From Agrobacterium cavarae (GTDB lineage: Bacteria; Pseudomonadota; Alphaproteobacteria; Rhizobiales; Rhizobiaceae): 64,000 bases of DNA. The notes under the pieces were generated by a model. It worked only from the letters and a program-made list of their open reading frames with translations, did no database searches and was not told where the DNA came from. Location of the stretch: contig NZ_SISF01000030.1 of the NCBI RefSeq assembly GCF_004310285.1, forward strand, positions 1-64,000. Direction: 5' to 3'. Both the position numbers and the translations under genes were made by a program. Of this stretch, positions 27,948 through 38,930 are shown piece after piece (the stretch's first letter is position 1; every line of letters begins with the position of its first letter).

Positions 27948-30148
27948 TCAGCCTGTTTCTTGCGGGAAGAAATCAACCCGGCAATCAGTTTTGGCGCACT
28001 GGATTTCAAAGCTTCACCACGTCCGGACAGGCTGGGATTGGTCATGAAATAGTGCTGCGCGTTGAACGGTTCCTCGCCCTTGCGCACTTCGATACGCCTG
28101 GACGTTCCGTCGGGAAGTATCTCGTAGCTTTGCTGGTTGTCAATGAGATTGCCGAGCATGATCTGTGAAAGAACCTGCTCATGCACAGTCGGATTGACGA
28201 GCGGCACAAGGGTTTCGACACGGCGATCAAGGTTTCTCGGCATCATGTCGGCAGAGCCGATATAGACCAGCGCCTTGTCCGATGGCAGGCCGTGACCATT
28301 GCCGAAGCAGAAGATGCGGCTGTGTTCCAAGAAGCGACCGACGATCGATTTGACGCGGATATTATCCGAAAGTCCCGGCACCTGCGGGCGAAGGCAGCAG
28401 ATGCCGCGCACCACAAGATCGATTTCCACGCCTGCGGCACTGGCGCGATAAAGCGCGTCGATGATCTCCGGATCGACCAGAGAATTCATCTTCATCCAGA
28501 TCGCAGCCGGCGCGCCATTCTTGGCGTGCTCGATTTCATCATTGATGTGCTTGAGGATGCGCGGACGCAGCGTATAGGGCGAGACCGCCAGCTTCATGCC
28601 TTCTTCCGGCTCGCCATAGCCGGTGATGAAGTTAAAGATATTGGCCATGTCATGGGCAATCTTCGGATTGCAGGTGAAGAACGAAAGGTCGGTATAAATC
28701 TTCGCCGTGACGGGGTGGTAGTTGCCGGTACCAAGATGGCAGTAGGTGCGCAACTTGCCATCTTCACGGCGCACGACCATCGACATCTTCGCGTGGGTCT
28801 TGAGTTCGATGAAGCCGAACACGACCTGCACGCCAGCACGCTCAAGGTCGCGCGCCCAGCGGATGTTGGCTTCTTCATCGAAGCGGGCCTTGAGCTCGAC
28901 CAGTGCCGTCACCGACTTTCCAAGCTCGGCGGCATCGATCAGCGCGCGGACGATCGGGCTGTCATTGGAGGTTCGGTAAAGCGTCTGCTTGATCGCCAGA
29001 ACGTCGGGATCGCGGGCGGCCTGAATCAGGAACTGCACGACGACGTCGAAGCTTTCATATGGATGGTGAACCACCATGTCCTTTTCGCGAATGGCGGCAA
29101 GGCAGTCGCCCATATGTTCGCGAACGCGCTCCGGGAAGCGGGCATTATAGGCTTCGAACTTGAGGTCTTCTCTCGGCGCCTTGGCGAGTTCCGAAATGGT
29201 GTTGAGCGCCAAAAGACCAGGAAGAACCGCCACACGATTTTCCGGCACGTCGAGCTCGTGAACCACGAACTGGCGCAAGGAATGCGGCATTTCACTGTCA
29301 GTCTCGATGCGTATCACCGAGCCGCGACGACGGCGTTTCAGAGCGCTTTCGAAGTAGCGCACCAGATCTTCCGCCTCTTCCTCCAGCTCGATATCGCTGT
29401 CACGGATGATGCGGAAGGTGCCGAAGCCCCGAACGGTGTATCCCGGATAGAGCCTGTGGATGAAGAGACCGACCGAATCTTCCAGTGTGATGTAGCGGAT
29501 CGCGGTCTTGTCGTCGGGCAGGCGAATGAAGCGGTCGAGCGCCGTCGGAAGACGCAGCAGCGCCGTCATCGGCTCGCGTCCATTGACGCTGTCCAGCTGC
29601 AGACCCATCGAGAAACCGAGATTGGGAATGAACGGGAAAGGATGCGCCGGATCGATGGAGAGCGGCGTCAGAACAGGGAAAATCCGTTCCTCGAACTCGT
29701 TCTCAAGCCAGGTGCGGTCCTCGTCCGAAAGCGCGCCCGGACGAACAATGTAGATATCTTCCTTGGCGAGATACTGCTGCAGAACGGCAAGCGAAGCCTG
29801 CTGCTCCATCTGGAGATTGTCGATTTCCTTGAGAATATCTTCAAGCTGCTCGGCGGGCGTCCTGCCATCCGGTGTCTTGATGGTGACGGACTGGCGTACC
29901 TGGCCTTCCAGGCCGGCAACGCGCACCATGAAGAATTCATCCAGGTTGGCGGCGGAAATGGACAGGAAGCGCAGTCGTTCCAGAAGCGGGTGCGCCGGGT
30001 TCAGCGTCTCTTCCAGCACGCGGCGGTTGAACTGCAGCCAGGAGAATTCGCGGTTCACAAATCGAGTGGGGCTGTCCCAGAGATTTTCAACCTCCGCTGC
30101 CTGTGCCGATTGACCGCCTGCCAATTCTTCCTGTACCGCCGAATCCAT
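27944..30148 (-). CDS. ppk: Polyphosphate kinase 1
   Basis: A 734-residue enzyme that polymerises ATP gamma-phosphate into polyphosphate. The N-terminal domain starts [18 protein letters not shown]. The autophosphorylated histidine lies in [14 protein letters not shown], the second catalytic histidine in [15 protein letters not shown], and [20 protein letters not shown] is conserved. The ATG at 30148 is preferred; a GTG at 30158-30160 is also in frame. It is upstream of and coupled to ppx, and downstream of hdaA by 64 bases. Confidence 0.95.
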   Translation of the reverse strand: MDSAVQEELAGGQSAQAAEVENLWDSPTRFVNREFSWLQFNRRVLEETLNPAHPLLERLRFLSISAANLDEFFMVRVAGLEGQVRQSVTIKTPDGRTPAEQLEDILKEIDNLQMEQQASLAVLQQYLAKEDIYIVRPGALSDEDRTWLENEFEERIFPVLTPLSIDPAHPFPFIPNLGFSMGLQLDSVNGREPMTALLRLPTALDRFIRLPDDKTAIRYITLEDSVGLFIHRLYPGYTVRGFGTFRIIRDSDIELEEEAEDLVRYFESALKRRRRGSVIRIETDSEMPHSLRQFVVHELDVPENRVAVLPGLLALNTISELAKAPREDLKFEAYNARFPERVREHMGDCLAAIREKDMVVHHPYESFDVVVQFLIQAARDPDVLAIKQTLYRTSNDSPIVRALIDAAELGKSVTALVELKARFDEEANIRWARDLERAGVQVVFGFIELKTHAKMSMVVRREDGKLRTYCHLGTGNYHPVTAKIYTDLSFFTCNPKIAHDMANIFNFITGYGEPEEGMKLAVSPYTLRPRILKHINDEIEHAKNGAPAAIWMKMNSLVDPEIIDALYRASAAGVEIDLVVRGICCLRPQVPGLSDNIRVKSIVGRFLEHSRIFCFGNGHGLPSDKALVYIGSADMMPRNLDRRVETLVPLVNPTVHEQVLSQIMLGNLIDNQQSYEILPDGTSRRIEVRKGEEPFNAQHYFMTNPSLSGRGEALKSSAPKLIAGLISSRKKQAE

Positions 30149-30212
30149 CAAGTCGCCCACCCTTTGTCAGTTTCCATGCCCGTATAACAGTTTGACGACG
30201 GAACTATGACAG

Positions 30213-30926
30213 TCAATCGTCCTGCGAAGCGGCACCCAATTCATTCAGCACCTCGGCCGCGAGCGCCCGACTGATGCGCGTCCCACGCGAAAGTGCCAGA
30301 CGATCCAGCCGTTCCACGATGATCTGCGCCGTGTCCAGCGAACGCTCCATTCTGGCCACGATATAGCTGACAAGTTTGTCATCCATGTAAAGCTGCCGGT
30401 CGGCGAAGAGCTTCATCAGCACCTGCGCCAGAAGGTCCTCGTCCGGCTCGCCGATCTCCACCACCGTCGCCGCTTTCAAGCGCGAACGCAGATCCGGAAG
30501 CGTGACAGGCCACGCCGCAGGCCATTGCCGTGTCGTGATCAAAAGCGAAGTCCCGTTTTCACGCACGCTGTTGATAACATGGAAAAGCTCGGTGTCGTCG
30601 AATCCAACGCGATCGGCATCTTCGAAAAGAACCGACCCTTGCTCGGCAGCACGTGCGGCATCAGATCCCTTCTCAGGTTTGATCTCGACGGCACCGCTGG
30701 TGTTCCTCCAGATCGCAGCGAGATGCGACTTGCCCGATCCTGGCGGACCAGCCAGAATGACGACCGGAGACGGCCATTTCGGCCATTCGTCCACAATGCT
30801 GACCGCCGCGTCCAGCGGAGCGGCCACCAGCAAATCGTCACGGCCCGTCGCGCTGCTATGGGAGAAGGCAAGCGGCAACTGTTCGGCCTTTGGCCGGAAC
30901 GGACCGGGCTTATCATTCTCGTTCAT
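30213..30926 (-). CDS. hdaA: DnaA regulatory inactivator HdaA
   Basis: A 237-residue DnaA-related AAA+ protein without the DNA-binding domain, expected to work with the beta clamp to convert DnaA-ATP to DnaA-ADP. Walker A is ILAGPPGSGKSHLAAIW. The Walker B-like VLFEDADRVGFDD follows, and the C-terminal RSLDTAQIIVERLDRLALSRG is typical of Hda. The N-terminal EQLPLAFSH resembles the clamp-binding QLPLxF motif. The start at 30926 shares one base with the permease stop (TGATG). Confidence 0.92.
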   Translation of the reverse strand: MNENDKPGPFRPKAEQLPLAFSHSSATGRDDLLVAAPLDAAVSIVDEWPKWPSPVVILAGPPGSGKSHLAAIWRNTSGAVEIKPEKGSDAARAAEQGSVLFEDADRVGFDDTELFHVINSVRENGTSLLITTRQWPAAWPVTLPDLRSRLKAATVVEIGEPDEDLLAQVLMKLFADRQLYMDDKLVSYIVARMERSLDTAQIIVERLDRLALSRGTRISRALAAEVLNELGAASQDD

Positions 30927-32080
30927 CAATCAGCTCTGGAGTCGATCTGCGCATCGATCTTCTGCGGTGGCACGATGTCGGGTTGCCACGGCAGATTGGC
31001 GGCGCGACCATGATAGAGATCGCTTTCCAGATATCGCGACAACGCGAAGCGAACCAGAACACCAACCGCGGCCGCGGCCGGCACAGCAACCAACAGGCCG
31101 ACAAAGCCGAATAGCGCACCGAAGGCAAACAGCGCGAACATCAGCCAGACAGGGTGCAGGCCGACGCTGCTACCGACGAGCTTCGGCTGAAGGATATTGC
31201 CCTCGATGAACTGACCGGAGAAGAACACCGCCAGCGTCAGGATCACGTAGATATAGTCCGGCCAGAACTGGACGAGCGCAATCCCGATGGCAAGGACCAG
31301 ACCTACCATCGAGCCGATATAGGGGATGAAGCTGATGGCACCGGCAAACATGCCGATGAGAAGGCCGAAGTTGAGGCCGACGAGCGAGAGTCCGACCGCG
31401 TAATAGACGCCGAGAATGATGCAAAGCGAGCCTTGGCCGCGGATGAAGCCGGCAATGGTCGCATCCATGTCACGCGCGATCTGGCGAACCGTCGCGACAT
31501 GATCGCGCGGCACCCAGCTGTCGACCTTGTCGATCATCCGATCCCAGTCCAGGAGCAGATAGAAGGCGACAACCGGGGTGACGACAAGAAGCGAAATCAC
31601 ATCGATCAGCGACTTGCCGGAATTCCAGATCTGCGTCAGCAAGGTGCCGATAAAGCCTGCCCCTTCGGCGAGAAGCTTGGAGAAGTTCTCCTTCACCGTG
31701 TCGATCTGGGCGCTGACCCAGGCGGGCAGCAGGTTGGTATCCGCTCCGGCAATCAGATTCTGCAGCGACGAGATGTAGGACGGAATGCGGGTGATGAAGT
31801 CCGACGCCTGCGCGGCGATCAACGGAATGATGATGATCAACGATAGCGCGAACAGGAGCACGAAGGAAATCAGGATGAAGATGCTCGCCATCATGCGGCT
31901 TAAGCCCCAGCGCTCCAGCCAGTCGGCCACAGGATCGAGGAAATAGGCAAGCGCCATGCCTGCAACGAAGGGCAGCAGAATCGAGCTGAACACCATCAGG
32001 AAGACGACGAAGACGACAAGCGCGCCCAGCCAGAAGAATATCTGGCGTCTTAGATTGATGCCTCTGATGTGTGGCTGCAT
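30926..32080 (-). CDS. AI-2E family transporter (PerM-like)
   Basis: A 384-residue inner-membrane protein with about eight helices in the pattern of the AI-2E exporter/PerM family (MALAYFLDPVADWLERWGLSR, YAVGLSLVGLNFGLLIGMFA, FIPYIGSMVGLVLAIGIALV). The substrate is not predictable. The start at 32080 is chosen because GGGAAATGAG lies just upstream; the longer frame to 32269 has no helix or ribosome site. It is coupled to hdaA and divergent from purM, an arrangement common in rhizobia. Confidence 0.9.
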   Translation of the reverse strand: MQPHIRGINLRRQIFFWLGALVVFVVFLMVFSSILLPFVAGMALAYFLDPVADWLERWGLSRMMASIFILISFVLLFALSLIIIIPLIAAQASDFITRIPSYISSLQNLIAGADTNLLPAWVSAQIDTVKENFSKLLAEGAGFIGTLLTQIWNSGKSLIDVISLLVVTPVVAFYLLLDWDRMIDKVDSWVPRDHVATVRQIARDMDATIAGFIRGQGSLCIILGVYYAVGLSLVGLNFGLLIGMFAGAISFIPYIGSMVGLVLAIGIALVQFWPDYIYVILTLAVFFSGQFIEGNILQPKLVGSSVGLHPVWLMFALFAFGALFGFVGLLVAVPAAAAVGVLVRFALSRYLESDLYHGRAANLPWQPDIVPPQKIDAQIDSRAD

Positions 32081-32314
32081 CTCATTTCCCTTCGCGGCAC
32101 GTGACGCCTCATAACGCACTGCAACGAGATAGGATGCGCTGCTAGGAGAGGTCAAGGGTTGCGGCAGGTGGTCAGACACCTCAACAGCGCATTGCTCAAT
32201 GCTCTGCCGCGGGTAAAATGGTACGAAAATCGGGGGCCGCAACGCTCTTACACTTGCATCAGCACCCATCTCATGCGAATGGCGAGCCCAAGAAAACCAG
32301 CGGAGACGAGAGCC

Positions 32315-33388
32315 ATGAGCCAGTCGGGCAAGAACGGTCTTACCTACAGCGATGCAGGCGTGGATATCGATGCCGGAAACCTGATGGTCGAGAAGATCAA
32401 GCCAGCCGTTCGCTCCACCCGCCGCCCCGGTGCGGATGGCGAAATCGGCGGCTTCGGTGGCCTGTTCGACCTAAAAGCCGCAGGCTTCACCGATCCGGTT
32501 CTGGTTGCCGCCAATGATGGCGTCGGCACCAAGCTGAAGATCGCGATCGACGCCAACTTCCACGACACCGTCGGTATCGACCTTGTTGCCATGTGCGTCA
32601 ACGATCTGGTCGTCCAAGGTGCAGAACCTCTCTTCTTCCTCGACTATTTTGCCACGGGAAAGCTCGATCCGGATCAGGGTGCAGCCATCGTCAACGGCAT
32701 TGCCGCGGGTTGCCTGGAATCCGGTTGCGCGCTGATCGGTGGCGAGACGGCTGAAATGCCGGGCATGTATTCCGACGGCGACTATGATCTTGCTGGCTTT
32801 GCCGTTGGCGCTGCCGAACGAGGCCAGCTTCTGCCGGCAGGCGACATTGCCGAGGGCGACGTGATCCTCGGTCTTTCTTCGTCGGGCGTCCACTCCAATG
32901 GTTTCTCGCTGGTGCGCAAGATCGTGTCGCTCTCCGGCCTCGGCTGGGACGCGCCAGCACCCTTCGCAGACGGCAAGAAGCTCGGCGAAGCGCTGCTGAC
33001 GCCAACCCGCATCTATGTGAAACCGCTCTTGAAGGCGATCCGCGAGACGGGTGCGTTGAAAGCACTCGCTCATATCACCGGCGGCGGTTTTCCTGAAAAT
33101 ATTCCGCGCGTGCTGCCGAAGCATCTGGCTGCAGAAATCGATCTCGAATCCATCGAGGTGCCTGCGGTATTCTCCTGGCTTGCAAAGACCGGCGGCGTTG
33201 CGGCAAACGAGATGCTCCGCACCTTCAACTGCGGCGTCGGCATGATCGTCGTCGTCTCCGCAGAGAATGCCAAGGTCGTCACAGACGCCTTGACGGCGCA
33301 AGGCGAGACCGTGTTCCCACTGGGGCGCATGGTTGCCCGTGAAGAGGGCGCGCATGGTACGATCTACAAGGGCACGCTCGCACTATGA
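32315..33388 (+). CDS. purM: Phosphoribosylformylglycinamidine cyclo-ligase
   Basis: A 357-residue AIR synthetase of purine biosynthesis. Typical segments are [60 protein letters not shown] and [19 protein letters not shown]. The ATG at 32315 has CGGAGA upstream and the usual N-terminus [11 protein letters not shown]; the longer frame from 32159 overlaps the divergent promoter region. The stop overlaps purN (ATGA). Confidence 0.96.
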   Translation: MSQSGKNGLTYSDAGVDIDAGNLMVEKIKPAVRSTRRPGADGEIGGFGGLFDLKAAGFTDPVLVAANDGVGTKLKIAIDANFHDTVGIDLVAMCVNDLVVQGAEPLFFLDYFATGKLDPDQGAAIVNGIAAGCLESGCALIGGETAEMPGMYSDGDYDLAGFAVGAAERGQLLPAGDIAEGDVILGLSSSGVHSNGFSLVRKIVSLSGLGWDAPAPFADGKKLGEALLTPTRIYVKPLLKAIRETGALKALAHITGGGFPENIPRVLPKHLAAEIDLESIEVPAVFSWLAKTGGVAANEMLRTFNCGVGMIVVVSAENAKVVTDALTAQGETVFPLGRMVAREEGAHGTIYKGTLAL

Positions 33389-34044
33389 GCCACAGCGCTC
33401 CCCGCAAGCGCGTCGTCGTCTTCATCTCAGGCGGCGGCTCCAACATGGTGGCGCTGGCGCAAGCCTGCCGTGAGCCGAATTTTCCCGCAGAGGTCGCTTG
33501 CGTCATCTCCGACAAGCCGACGGCCGGCGGGCTTACCAAGGCGCAAGGCTTTGGCATTCCGACGCTGGTCTTCGAGCGCAAGAATTATGCGAGCAAGGGT
33601 GAGCATGAAGCTGCAATCCTCGCAGCACTCGGAGAACTCGCGCCCGATATCATCTGCCTTGCGGGCTATATGCGCCTGATCTCTGGCGAGTTCATCGCGC
33701 CCTATGAGGGACGCATCATCAACATCCACCCCTCGCTTCTGCCACTCTTCCCCGGCCTCCACACCCATCAGCGCGCCATCGAAAGCGGCATGAAGATCAC
33801 CGGCTGTACCGTGCATTTTGTCACCGAAGGCATGGATGAAGGCCCGATCATCGGCCAGGCCGCCGTTCCTGTTACCGCTGGCGACACGGCCGACAGCCTT
33901 GCCGCCCGTGTGCTTACCGTCGAGCACAAGCTCTATCCGCTTGCCCTCCGTTTGCTGGCGGAAGACAAGGTGCGGATGGACGGCGGGAAGGTCGTCCGGA
34001 ACTCGGACGTCAGTTCCGAACTCCAATCGCTTGTTTCGATCTAA
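33385..34044 (+). CDS. purN: Phosphoribosylglycinamide formyltransferase
   Basis: A 219-residue GAR transformylase that uses 10-formyl-[22 protein letters not shown] binds GAR. The catalytic Asn-His-Asp set is in [17 protein letters not shown] and [17 protein letters not shown]. It is coupled to purM. The gene order purM-purN is conserved widely in proteobacteria. Confidence 0.96.
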   Translation: MSHSAPRKRVVVFISGGGSNMVALAQACREPNFPAEVACVISDKPTAGGLTKAQGFGIPTLVFERKNYASKGEHEAAILAALGELAPDIICLAGYMRLISGEFIAPYEGRIINIHPSLLPLFPGLHTHQRAIESGMKITGCTVHFVTEGMDEGPIIGQAAVPVTAGDTADSLAARVLTVEHKLYPLALRLLAEDKVRMDGGKVVRNSDVSSELQSLVSI

Positions 34045-34113
34045 TCCAGGACGCTAATCTACAATCCTGATGATCGGGTCGCCATCCTGTATGACGACGA
34101 CGCTGCATCATCA

Positions 34114-35052
34114 TCACCAGCGTTTCAGCCCGAGAAGCTTCTCCCCAAGGGGATTGAGTTCTGCGGTCTCCGCATTGTGCTTTTCCCACTCGCGAGGATC
34201 GCCGGGAAAAGCATCGCGGCGCGGATGATCGCGTTCTTTCCATAGCCGAATGCGCTCCTGGCGCTCAGCCTCGTTGTCGAACTCGGCGGGATGCATCGAG
34301 ATATATTGCGCCATGCGCACACGATGATCGGAATGGTTCGGTCTGACGCCGTGCGCCAGCAGCGAGTTGAAGATCATCAAGTCACCCGGCTCCATATCGA
34401 TATTGACGATGGAAAGACCGGCCATGTCCGGATGCATCGGATCACGATCGTCGGGCTGCGTTTTCACCCATTCGTCAAAGTGCTCGAAAAGATACGGCAC
34501 GCATTGGAAGCCGCCGACGTCGCCATCTTGCTTCTGCAGGCTCAACACACCCTGTACGCCAATTGGCAATGGCCGAATGGAGGTATCGACATCCCAATGG
34601 ATGAAGCCGTTCGGATTGCCCTTCACCTTCTTCGGCGGATTGAGATTGGCGCGATCGATAGTGACCCAAAGGTCCTCCCGATCCCAGATATCGACGAAGA
34701 TATCGTAGACACGCTGCTCCATCCGATTGTCCCAGAGGTATTGGTGATTATAGATTTCCAGCATGCCTGTGTTGTTGAGTTCCTTCATCTTGTGTTCGCG
34801 TCGCTGCGGCGCGTACCATGTGGACGGGTCCATCGGGTCTTTCTCGTCAAAGCGCCAAAGGAGATCCACAAGCCGCTCTACATTGACCGCGGGCACTGCC
34901 TGACGGACAATGATGTAGCCATTCGTGATCCAGTGCTCCCAATCGGCCTTGGACAGAACCCGCAGCGGCAATGTCTTGCTGATCTCCTTGAGTTGCGTCG
35001 TGGCATTCGTCGTCGGGTGGCTGTCCCGTTTCATTGCGGCGGTGGATTGCAT
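34114..35052 (-). CDS. Phytanoyl-CoA dioxygenase (PhyH) family protein
   Basis: A 312-residue Fe(II)/2-oxoglutarate oxygenase. The metal ligands are visible as HxD in NGFIHWDVDTSIRP and the distal His in FNSLLAHGVRPNHSDH, whose following Arg would bind 2-oxoglutarate. The substrate is unknown. The start at 35052 has GGGAGA six bases upstream. It is divergent from an AraC gene 131 bases away, which is likely its activator but carries a stop codon. Confidence 0.88.
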   Translation of the reverse strand: MQSTAAMKRDSHPTTNATTQLKEISKTLPLRVLSKADWEHWITNGYIIVRQAVPAVNVERLVDLLWRFDEKDPMDPSTWYAPQRREHKMKELNNTGMLEIYNHQYLWDNRMEQRVYDIFVDIWDREDLWVTIDRANLNPPKKVKGNPNGFIHWDVDTSIRPLPIGVQGVLSLQKQDGDVGGFQCVPYLFEHFDEWVKTQPDDRDPMHPDMAGLSIVNIDMEPGDLMIFNSLLAHGVRPNHSDHRVRMAQYISMHPAEFDNEAERQERIRLWKERDHPRRDAFPGDPREWEKHNAETAELNPLGEKLLGLKRW

Positions 35053-35183
35053 GTTCGTCTCCCATCGAAATCTCCCTGAACACCAAGGCGATGGGAAAAG
35101 AGTAGCCGACGCGACGCCTTCATGTTGTCGAAGGCTGGCAATTTCTGATACTATTCTGGCGTCCACAGCTCTCGGAATGCGCG

Positions 35184-36035
35184 ATGCGATCTTATCTCGA
35201 ACATCTTACCGTGTCTCCTGGGTGTTCATAGAGCCGGCTGAACAGGCGCCTTGAAGATGAAATTCCATTCGAATGGCATCACCATCCCGAATTCGAACTG
35301 ACACTGACGCTCAACTCGCGCGGCCAGCGCTTCGTGGGCGATCATGTCGGTCGCTATGACGATGGCGACCTGGTTCTCATTGGGCCGAACCTGCCGCACA
35401 CCTGGGCATCGAGAGAAAAGGTGCGTGAAGGCGAACCGCATACCGCGCTCGTCTTCTGGTTCAGTCGCGAATGGATCGAACAACTGACGACCGAAACCGC
35501 GGAACTGCGTCCTATTCACCGCCTCATCGACCGCGCCGCCAGTGGTCTTGCTTTCGACCGATCCGTTGGATTATCGCTCTCGGCGGATTTCGAAGCGATC
35601 TTTTCCAGAGCGCCAGCCCAGAGCCTGTTCAGCCTGCTCGACATTCTGCTGCGCCTATCCGAATTGGAGGCGCAACCACTGTCCGCAACCGCGCCAGCGC
35701 AGGCGGAGGCCGGTCGCGAGCGGATCGACCGGGTGTTGCAACACCTGCACCAATCCTATCAAGAGCCGCTGCGGATGGAAGATCTTGCCAAGATCGCCGC
35801 ACTCAGCGTTTCCGGCCTCCACCGACTGTTCCGCAAACACACGCAGTCCAACGTCTCGGACTATCTGATCGGCTTGCGGATCGGCGAAGCCTGCTCGCGT
35901 CTGTCGGCGACCCGGCAGCCTATCCAACACATCGCGGCTGAGGTTGGCTACGCCTCGCTTGCAAACTTCAACCGGCAATTCCGGCGGCTGCGTGGGATGT
36001 CACCACGCGCCTACCGCGCTTCGTTTCAACGGTAA
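35184..36035 (+). pseudogene. AraC family regulator interrupted by an amber codon near its start
   Basis: From ATG 35184 the frame reads MRSYLEHLTVSPGCS, then TAG at 35229-35231, then continues without a shift as SRLNRRLEDEIPFEWHHHPEF into the cupin sensor and on to a C-terminal double helix-turn-helix (MEDLAKIAALSVSGLHRLFR, IQHIAAEVGYASLANFNRQF) ending at 36035. The cupin metal/ligand motif HHHPE is downstream of the stop. The only conventional later start, GTG 35334, would lose that motif (702 bases, 233 residues). TCA-TAG-AGC would become Ser-Trp-Ser by one G/A change, so this looks like a recent nonsense mutation or a sequencing error. It is divergent from the PhyH gene it probably controlled. 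Confidence 0.8.
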
Positions 36036-36086
36036 CGCAGACCGGCGCGAAAGGCGGATCAAAGCCCTCTCGCCACGAACTCCCGA

Positions 36087-36704
36087 TTACAGGCTCGCCC
36101 GGTTGAGCATGGCCCATTGCAGCATGATGATCGTCTTGGAATCGGTGATCTCGCCGGATGCGATCATGCCATAGGCGGCGTCGAGGGGAACGGTCAGGAC
36201 TTCGATGTCCTCCCCCTCGTTTTCAAGGCCGCCACCCTCTCCCGCCTTCACATCGAGATCGACACGAGCGTAGAAGAGGCTGACCTTCTCGGTCAATGTG
36301 CCGGGGCTGGCATAAGTGTCGAAGAGATAGCGCGGCGCGCTGACGGCATAGCCGGTTTCTTCCATGGATTCACGGCGAATGGCCTCGTCTGGATGATCGC
36401 CGTCGGTCAGACCAGCGGGGATTTCCAGCATGAAGCTTGGGTCGCCATTCACATAGGCGCCGGGGCGGAACTGGCGAACCAGCACGACGTCCCCCCGTTT
36501 CGGATCGAAAAGCAGGATAGCAGCAGCGACTCCGTGATCATGCACCTCGCGATGGATGCGAAACGTGCGCCCGTCGCGGGCTTGCTGTTCGAAAATCATC
36601 GTCTGCAAGTGGATGAAGTTCTTCCAAACCGTCTGCTTTTCGATGAGCTTGACGCGCGACTCGTCATCGACCTGCGATACTGGACCAGCAGTGGACCGCA
36701 TCAT
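36087..36704 (-). CDS. Nudix hydrolase, ADP-ribose/GDP-mannose pyrophosphatase type
   Basis: A 205-residue Nudix enzyme that hydrolyses a nucleoside diphosphate linked to a sugar or similar group. The Nudix box is nearly canonical: EIPAGLTDGDHPDEAIRR followed by ESMEETGY, with Asp in place of the first Glu of the consensus. The N-terminal DGRTFRIHREVHDHGVAAAI and VVLVRQFRPGAYV resemble NudF/NudK. The substrate is uncertain. It lies 10 bases after the molybdopterin oxidoreductase gene in the same direction, so probably one transcript. Confidence 0.88.
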   Translation of the reverse strand: MMRSTAGPVSQVDDESRVKLIEKQTVWKNFIHLQTMIFEQQARDGRTFRIHREVHDHGVAAAILLFDPKRGDVVLVRQFRPGAYVNGDPSFMLEIPAGLTDGDHPDEAIRRESMEETGYAVSAPRYLFDTYASPGTLTEKVSLFYARVDLDVKAGEGGGLENEGEDIEVLTVPLDAAYGMIASGEITDSKTIIMLQWAMLNRASL

Positions 36705-36714
36705 GAAACTCCCA

Positions 36715-38847
36715 TCAGGCTTTCTTCAGCCACACCTTGTTATCGTGGAACGCCGCGCCGCCATAGGGAGCAACAGCATCGGCTCCCGTCAAGACGTTGA
36801 TACCCTCACCGTCAAGATGTGCCTTGTTGGGCCAAAGACCTTCGGCAATCAGCACGCCGGGGCGAGCACCCTCGACGATTTTAGCATGAATGCGCACATC
36901 GCCGCGCGCATTGCCGATCTGGACCACATCCCCTTCTGCGATGTCGAGGCGCACCGCATCGACGGGGGAAATCATCAGTTCCGGGCGACCTTCCTTCTGA
37001 ACCGAGGTCTTGGTTTCGGCGAAGGTGGAATTCAGGAAGTTGCGGGCCGGAGACGTGGCAAGCCGGAAAGGATGCTCTGCGTCGGCCGTTTCGATCACAT
37101 CGACCTGATCCGGGAATTTTGGAAACGCGTCGGCAGGCCCCATAACGCCGACATTTTTAGGCGGCTTGTTGGGTGATGGGCCGTTCTGCCAGTCCGGACT
37201 GAAGCGGAACTTGCCGTCGCCATAGCTGAAGCCTTGCAGATAATGCGCGACCTCGAATTCCGGCTGCGCATCGATCCACTTCTCCTCAGCCAGATTGTCG
37301 AAGCTGCCCCAACCACTCGCTTGGAGAATCGTCTCGACATGCTCGCGCTCGCTCCTGCCAAAGCCCGGCATGTGATCGACACCAAGGCGCTTTGCGAGCT
37401 CCTCGATGACGAAGAGGTTTGTCCGCACCGTCTCCGGTGGCTCGACCAGCTTGGGACCGAGCAGAATATGGTTCTGTCCGCCGGCGCGGTAGAGATCGTC
37501 ATGCTCGAGAAACATCGTGGCCGGCAGGACGATATCGGCAATCTCTGCCGTCTCCGTCATGAACTGCTCATGCACGGCGACGAACAGATCCTCACGGTGG
37601 AAGCCCTGGCTGACCAGCCTCTGCTCCGGGCAGACATTGGCCGGATTGGTGTTCTGGATCAGCATGGCCGTCACCGGTCCGCCGCCGCGCAGCGCCTCGG
37701 CATCGCCCGTCAGGATGCGGCCGACCTGCGACTGATCGAGCTGGCGGACATTCGGATCGGCATAGGCCGTTCCCATCAACTCCGCCTTGTTCAGCCGGAA
37801 GATATCGCCATTGTTATGAAACGCGCCACCGCCCTCATATTGCCAGGAGCCGAGAACGGTGGCGATCGACAGTGCGGCATGCATGGCGACCGCGCCGTTG
37901 CGTTGGCGGGCAAAGCCATAGCCGAGGCGGAAGAAGCTTTTTTTCGTCGTTCCGACGAGCTTTGCGAACGCCTCGATCTCCTCCACCGAAAGCCCGGTGA
38001 TTTCGGCAGCCCATTGCGGGGTCTTGGACGCAAGATGCGCTTCGAGCCCGGCCGGATCGTCGGCAAATTTTGCCATATAAGCGCGGTCGGCATAACCATC
38101 TCGGAACGCGATGTGCATGACGGCGCAGGCAAGTGCAGCATCCGTGCCCGGTCGCACCACCAGCTTCATATCCGCCTGCTTCATCGTCGGATTGTCATAG
38201 ATATCGACGACAACGATCTTCGCATCGCGTTCCTTGCGGGCCTTGACCGCATGGGTCATGACATTGACCTGCGTGGCAACCGCATTGGTCCCCCAGATGA
38301 CCACGACATCGGCCTTTGCCATCTCGCGCGGGTCCGGTCCGCGCAAGGCACCTGTCCCCATCACATAGCCGGTCCAGGCCATATTGGTGCAGATGGAGCC
38401 GAAGAAGCCGGAATATTTCCTGGCGTGGCGCAGCCGCTCGATACTGTCGCGCTGCACCTGCCCCATCGTTCCGGCATAAAAATAAGGCCACACGGCCTCG
38501 GCACCATGCGCCGCTTCCGCCTTGATGAAGGCGTTGGCGATCTCGTCCAGCGCATCGTCCCAGCCGATCTCCTGCCAGTCGCCGGCACCCTTCGCGCCCT
38601 TGCGGCGCTTCGGCGTCAGCAACCGGCCTGGATGATAGATCCGCTCCGAATAGCGCGCCACCTTGGCGCAGATCACGCCAGCGGTGTAGGTGTTGGCGTT
38701 CGCACCACGCACCCGGCCAATACGGCCATCGGCGTTGATATCGACCTCCAGCGCGCAAGCGCTCGGACAGTCGTGCGGACAGACGGTATGGCCGACGCGG
38801 GTGGCATCGGTCACGGCTTTGGCGGAAATCGGGGTCGCAACGTTCAT
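36715..38847 (-). CDS. Molybdopterin-dependent oxidoreductase with one Fe-S cluster
   Basis: A 710-residue catalytic subunit of the DMSO reductase superfamily. The N-terminal [4Fe-4S] site is CPHDCPSAC with a fourth Cys in GVICAKVARYSER. Molybdopterin-binding segments include VIWGTNAVATQVNVMTHA and VVRPGTDAALACAVMHIAF, and the C-terminal dinucleotide-binding part is VDAVRLDIAEGDVVQIGNARG. No Tat signal is seen, so it is cytoplasmic, and no small or membrane subunit is adjacent. Substrate unknown. The start at 38847 (MNVATPIS) is preferred to a longer frame to 38922. Confidence 0.88.
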   Translation of the reverse strand: MNVATPISAKAVTDATRVGHTVCPHDCPSACALEVDINADGRIGRVRGANANTYTAGVICAKVARYSERIYHPGRLLTPKRRKGAKGAGDWQEIGWDDALDEIANAFIKAEAAHGAEAVWPYFYAGTMGQVQRDSIERLRHARKYSGFFGSICTNMAWTGYVMGTGALRGPDPREMAKADVVVIWGTNAVATQVNVMTHAVKARKERDAKIVVVDIYDNPTMKQADMKLVVRPGTDAALACAVMHIAFRDGYADRAYMAKFADDPAGLEAHLASKTPQWAAEITGLSVEEIEAFAKLVGTTKKSFFRLGYGFARQRNGAVAMHAALSIATVLGSWQYEGGGAFHNNGDIFRLNKAELMGTAYADPNVRQLDQSQVGRILTGDAEALRGGGPVTAMLIQNTNPANVCPEQRLVSQGFHREDLFVAVHEQFMTETAEIADIVLPATMFLEHDDLYRAGGQNHILLGPKLVEPPETVRTNLFVIEELAKRLGVDHMPGFGRSEREHVETILQASGWGSFDNLAEEKWIDAQPEFEVAHYLQGFSYGDGKFRFSPDWQNGPSPNKPPKNVGVMGPADAFPKFPDQVDVIETADAEHPFRLATSPARNFLNSTFAETKTSVQKEGRPELMISPVDAVRLDIAEGDVVQIGNARGDVRIHAKIVEGARPGVLIAEGLWPNKAHLDGEGINVLTGADAVAPYGGAAFHDNKVWLKKA

Positions 38848-38930
38848 AGATTTTCTATATTGCATGTGCGAGATCGCCAAAAGGGCGAAGTGACGCACAT
38901 CAAGATAATTCATAAAAGGCATCGCCCCCG

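Noticed and set aside
28181..30187. A 668-codon plus-strand open frame across ppk
   Set aside because: Antisense shadow of polyphosphate kinase; no motif and no ribosome site.
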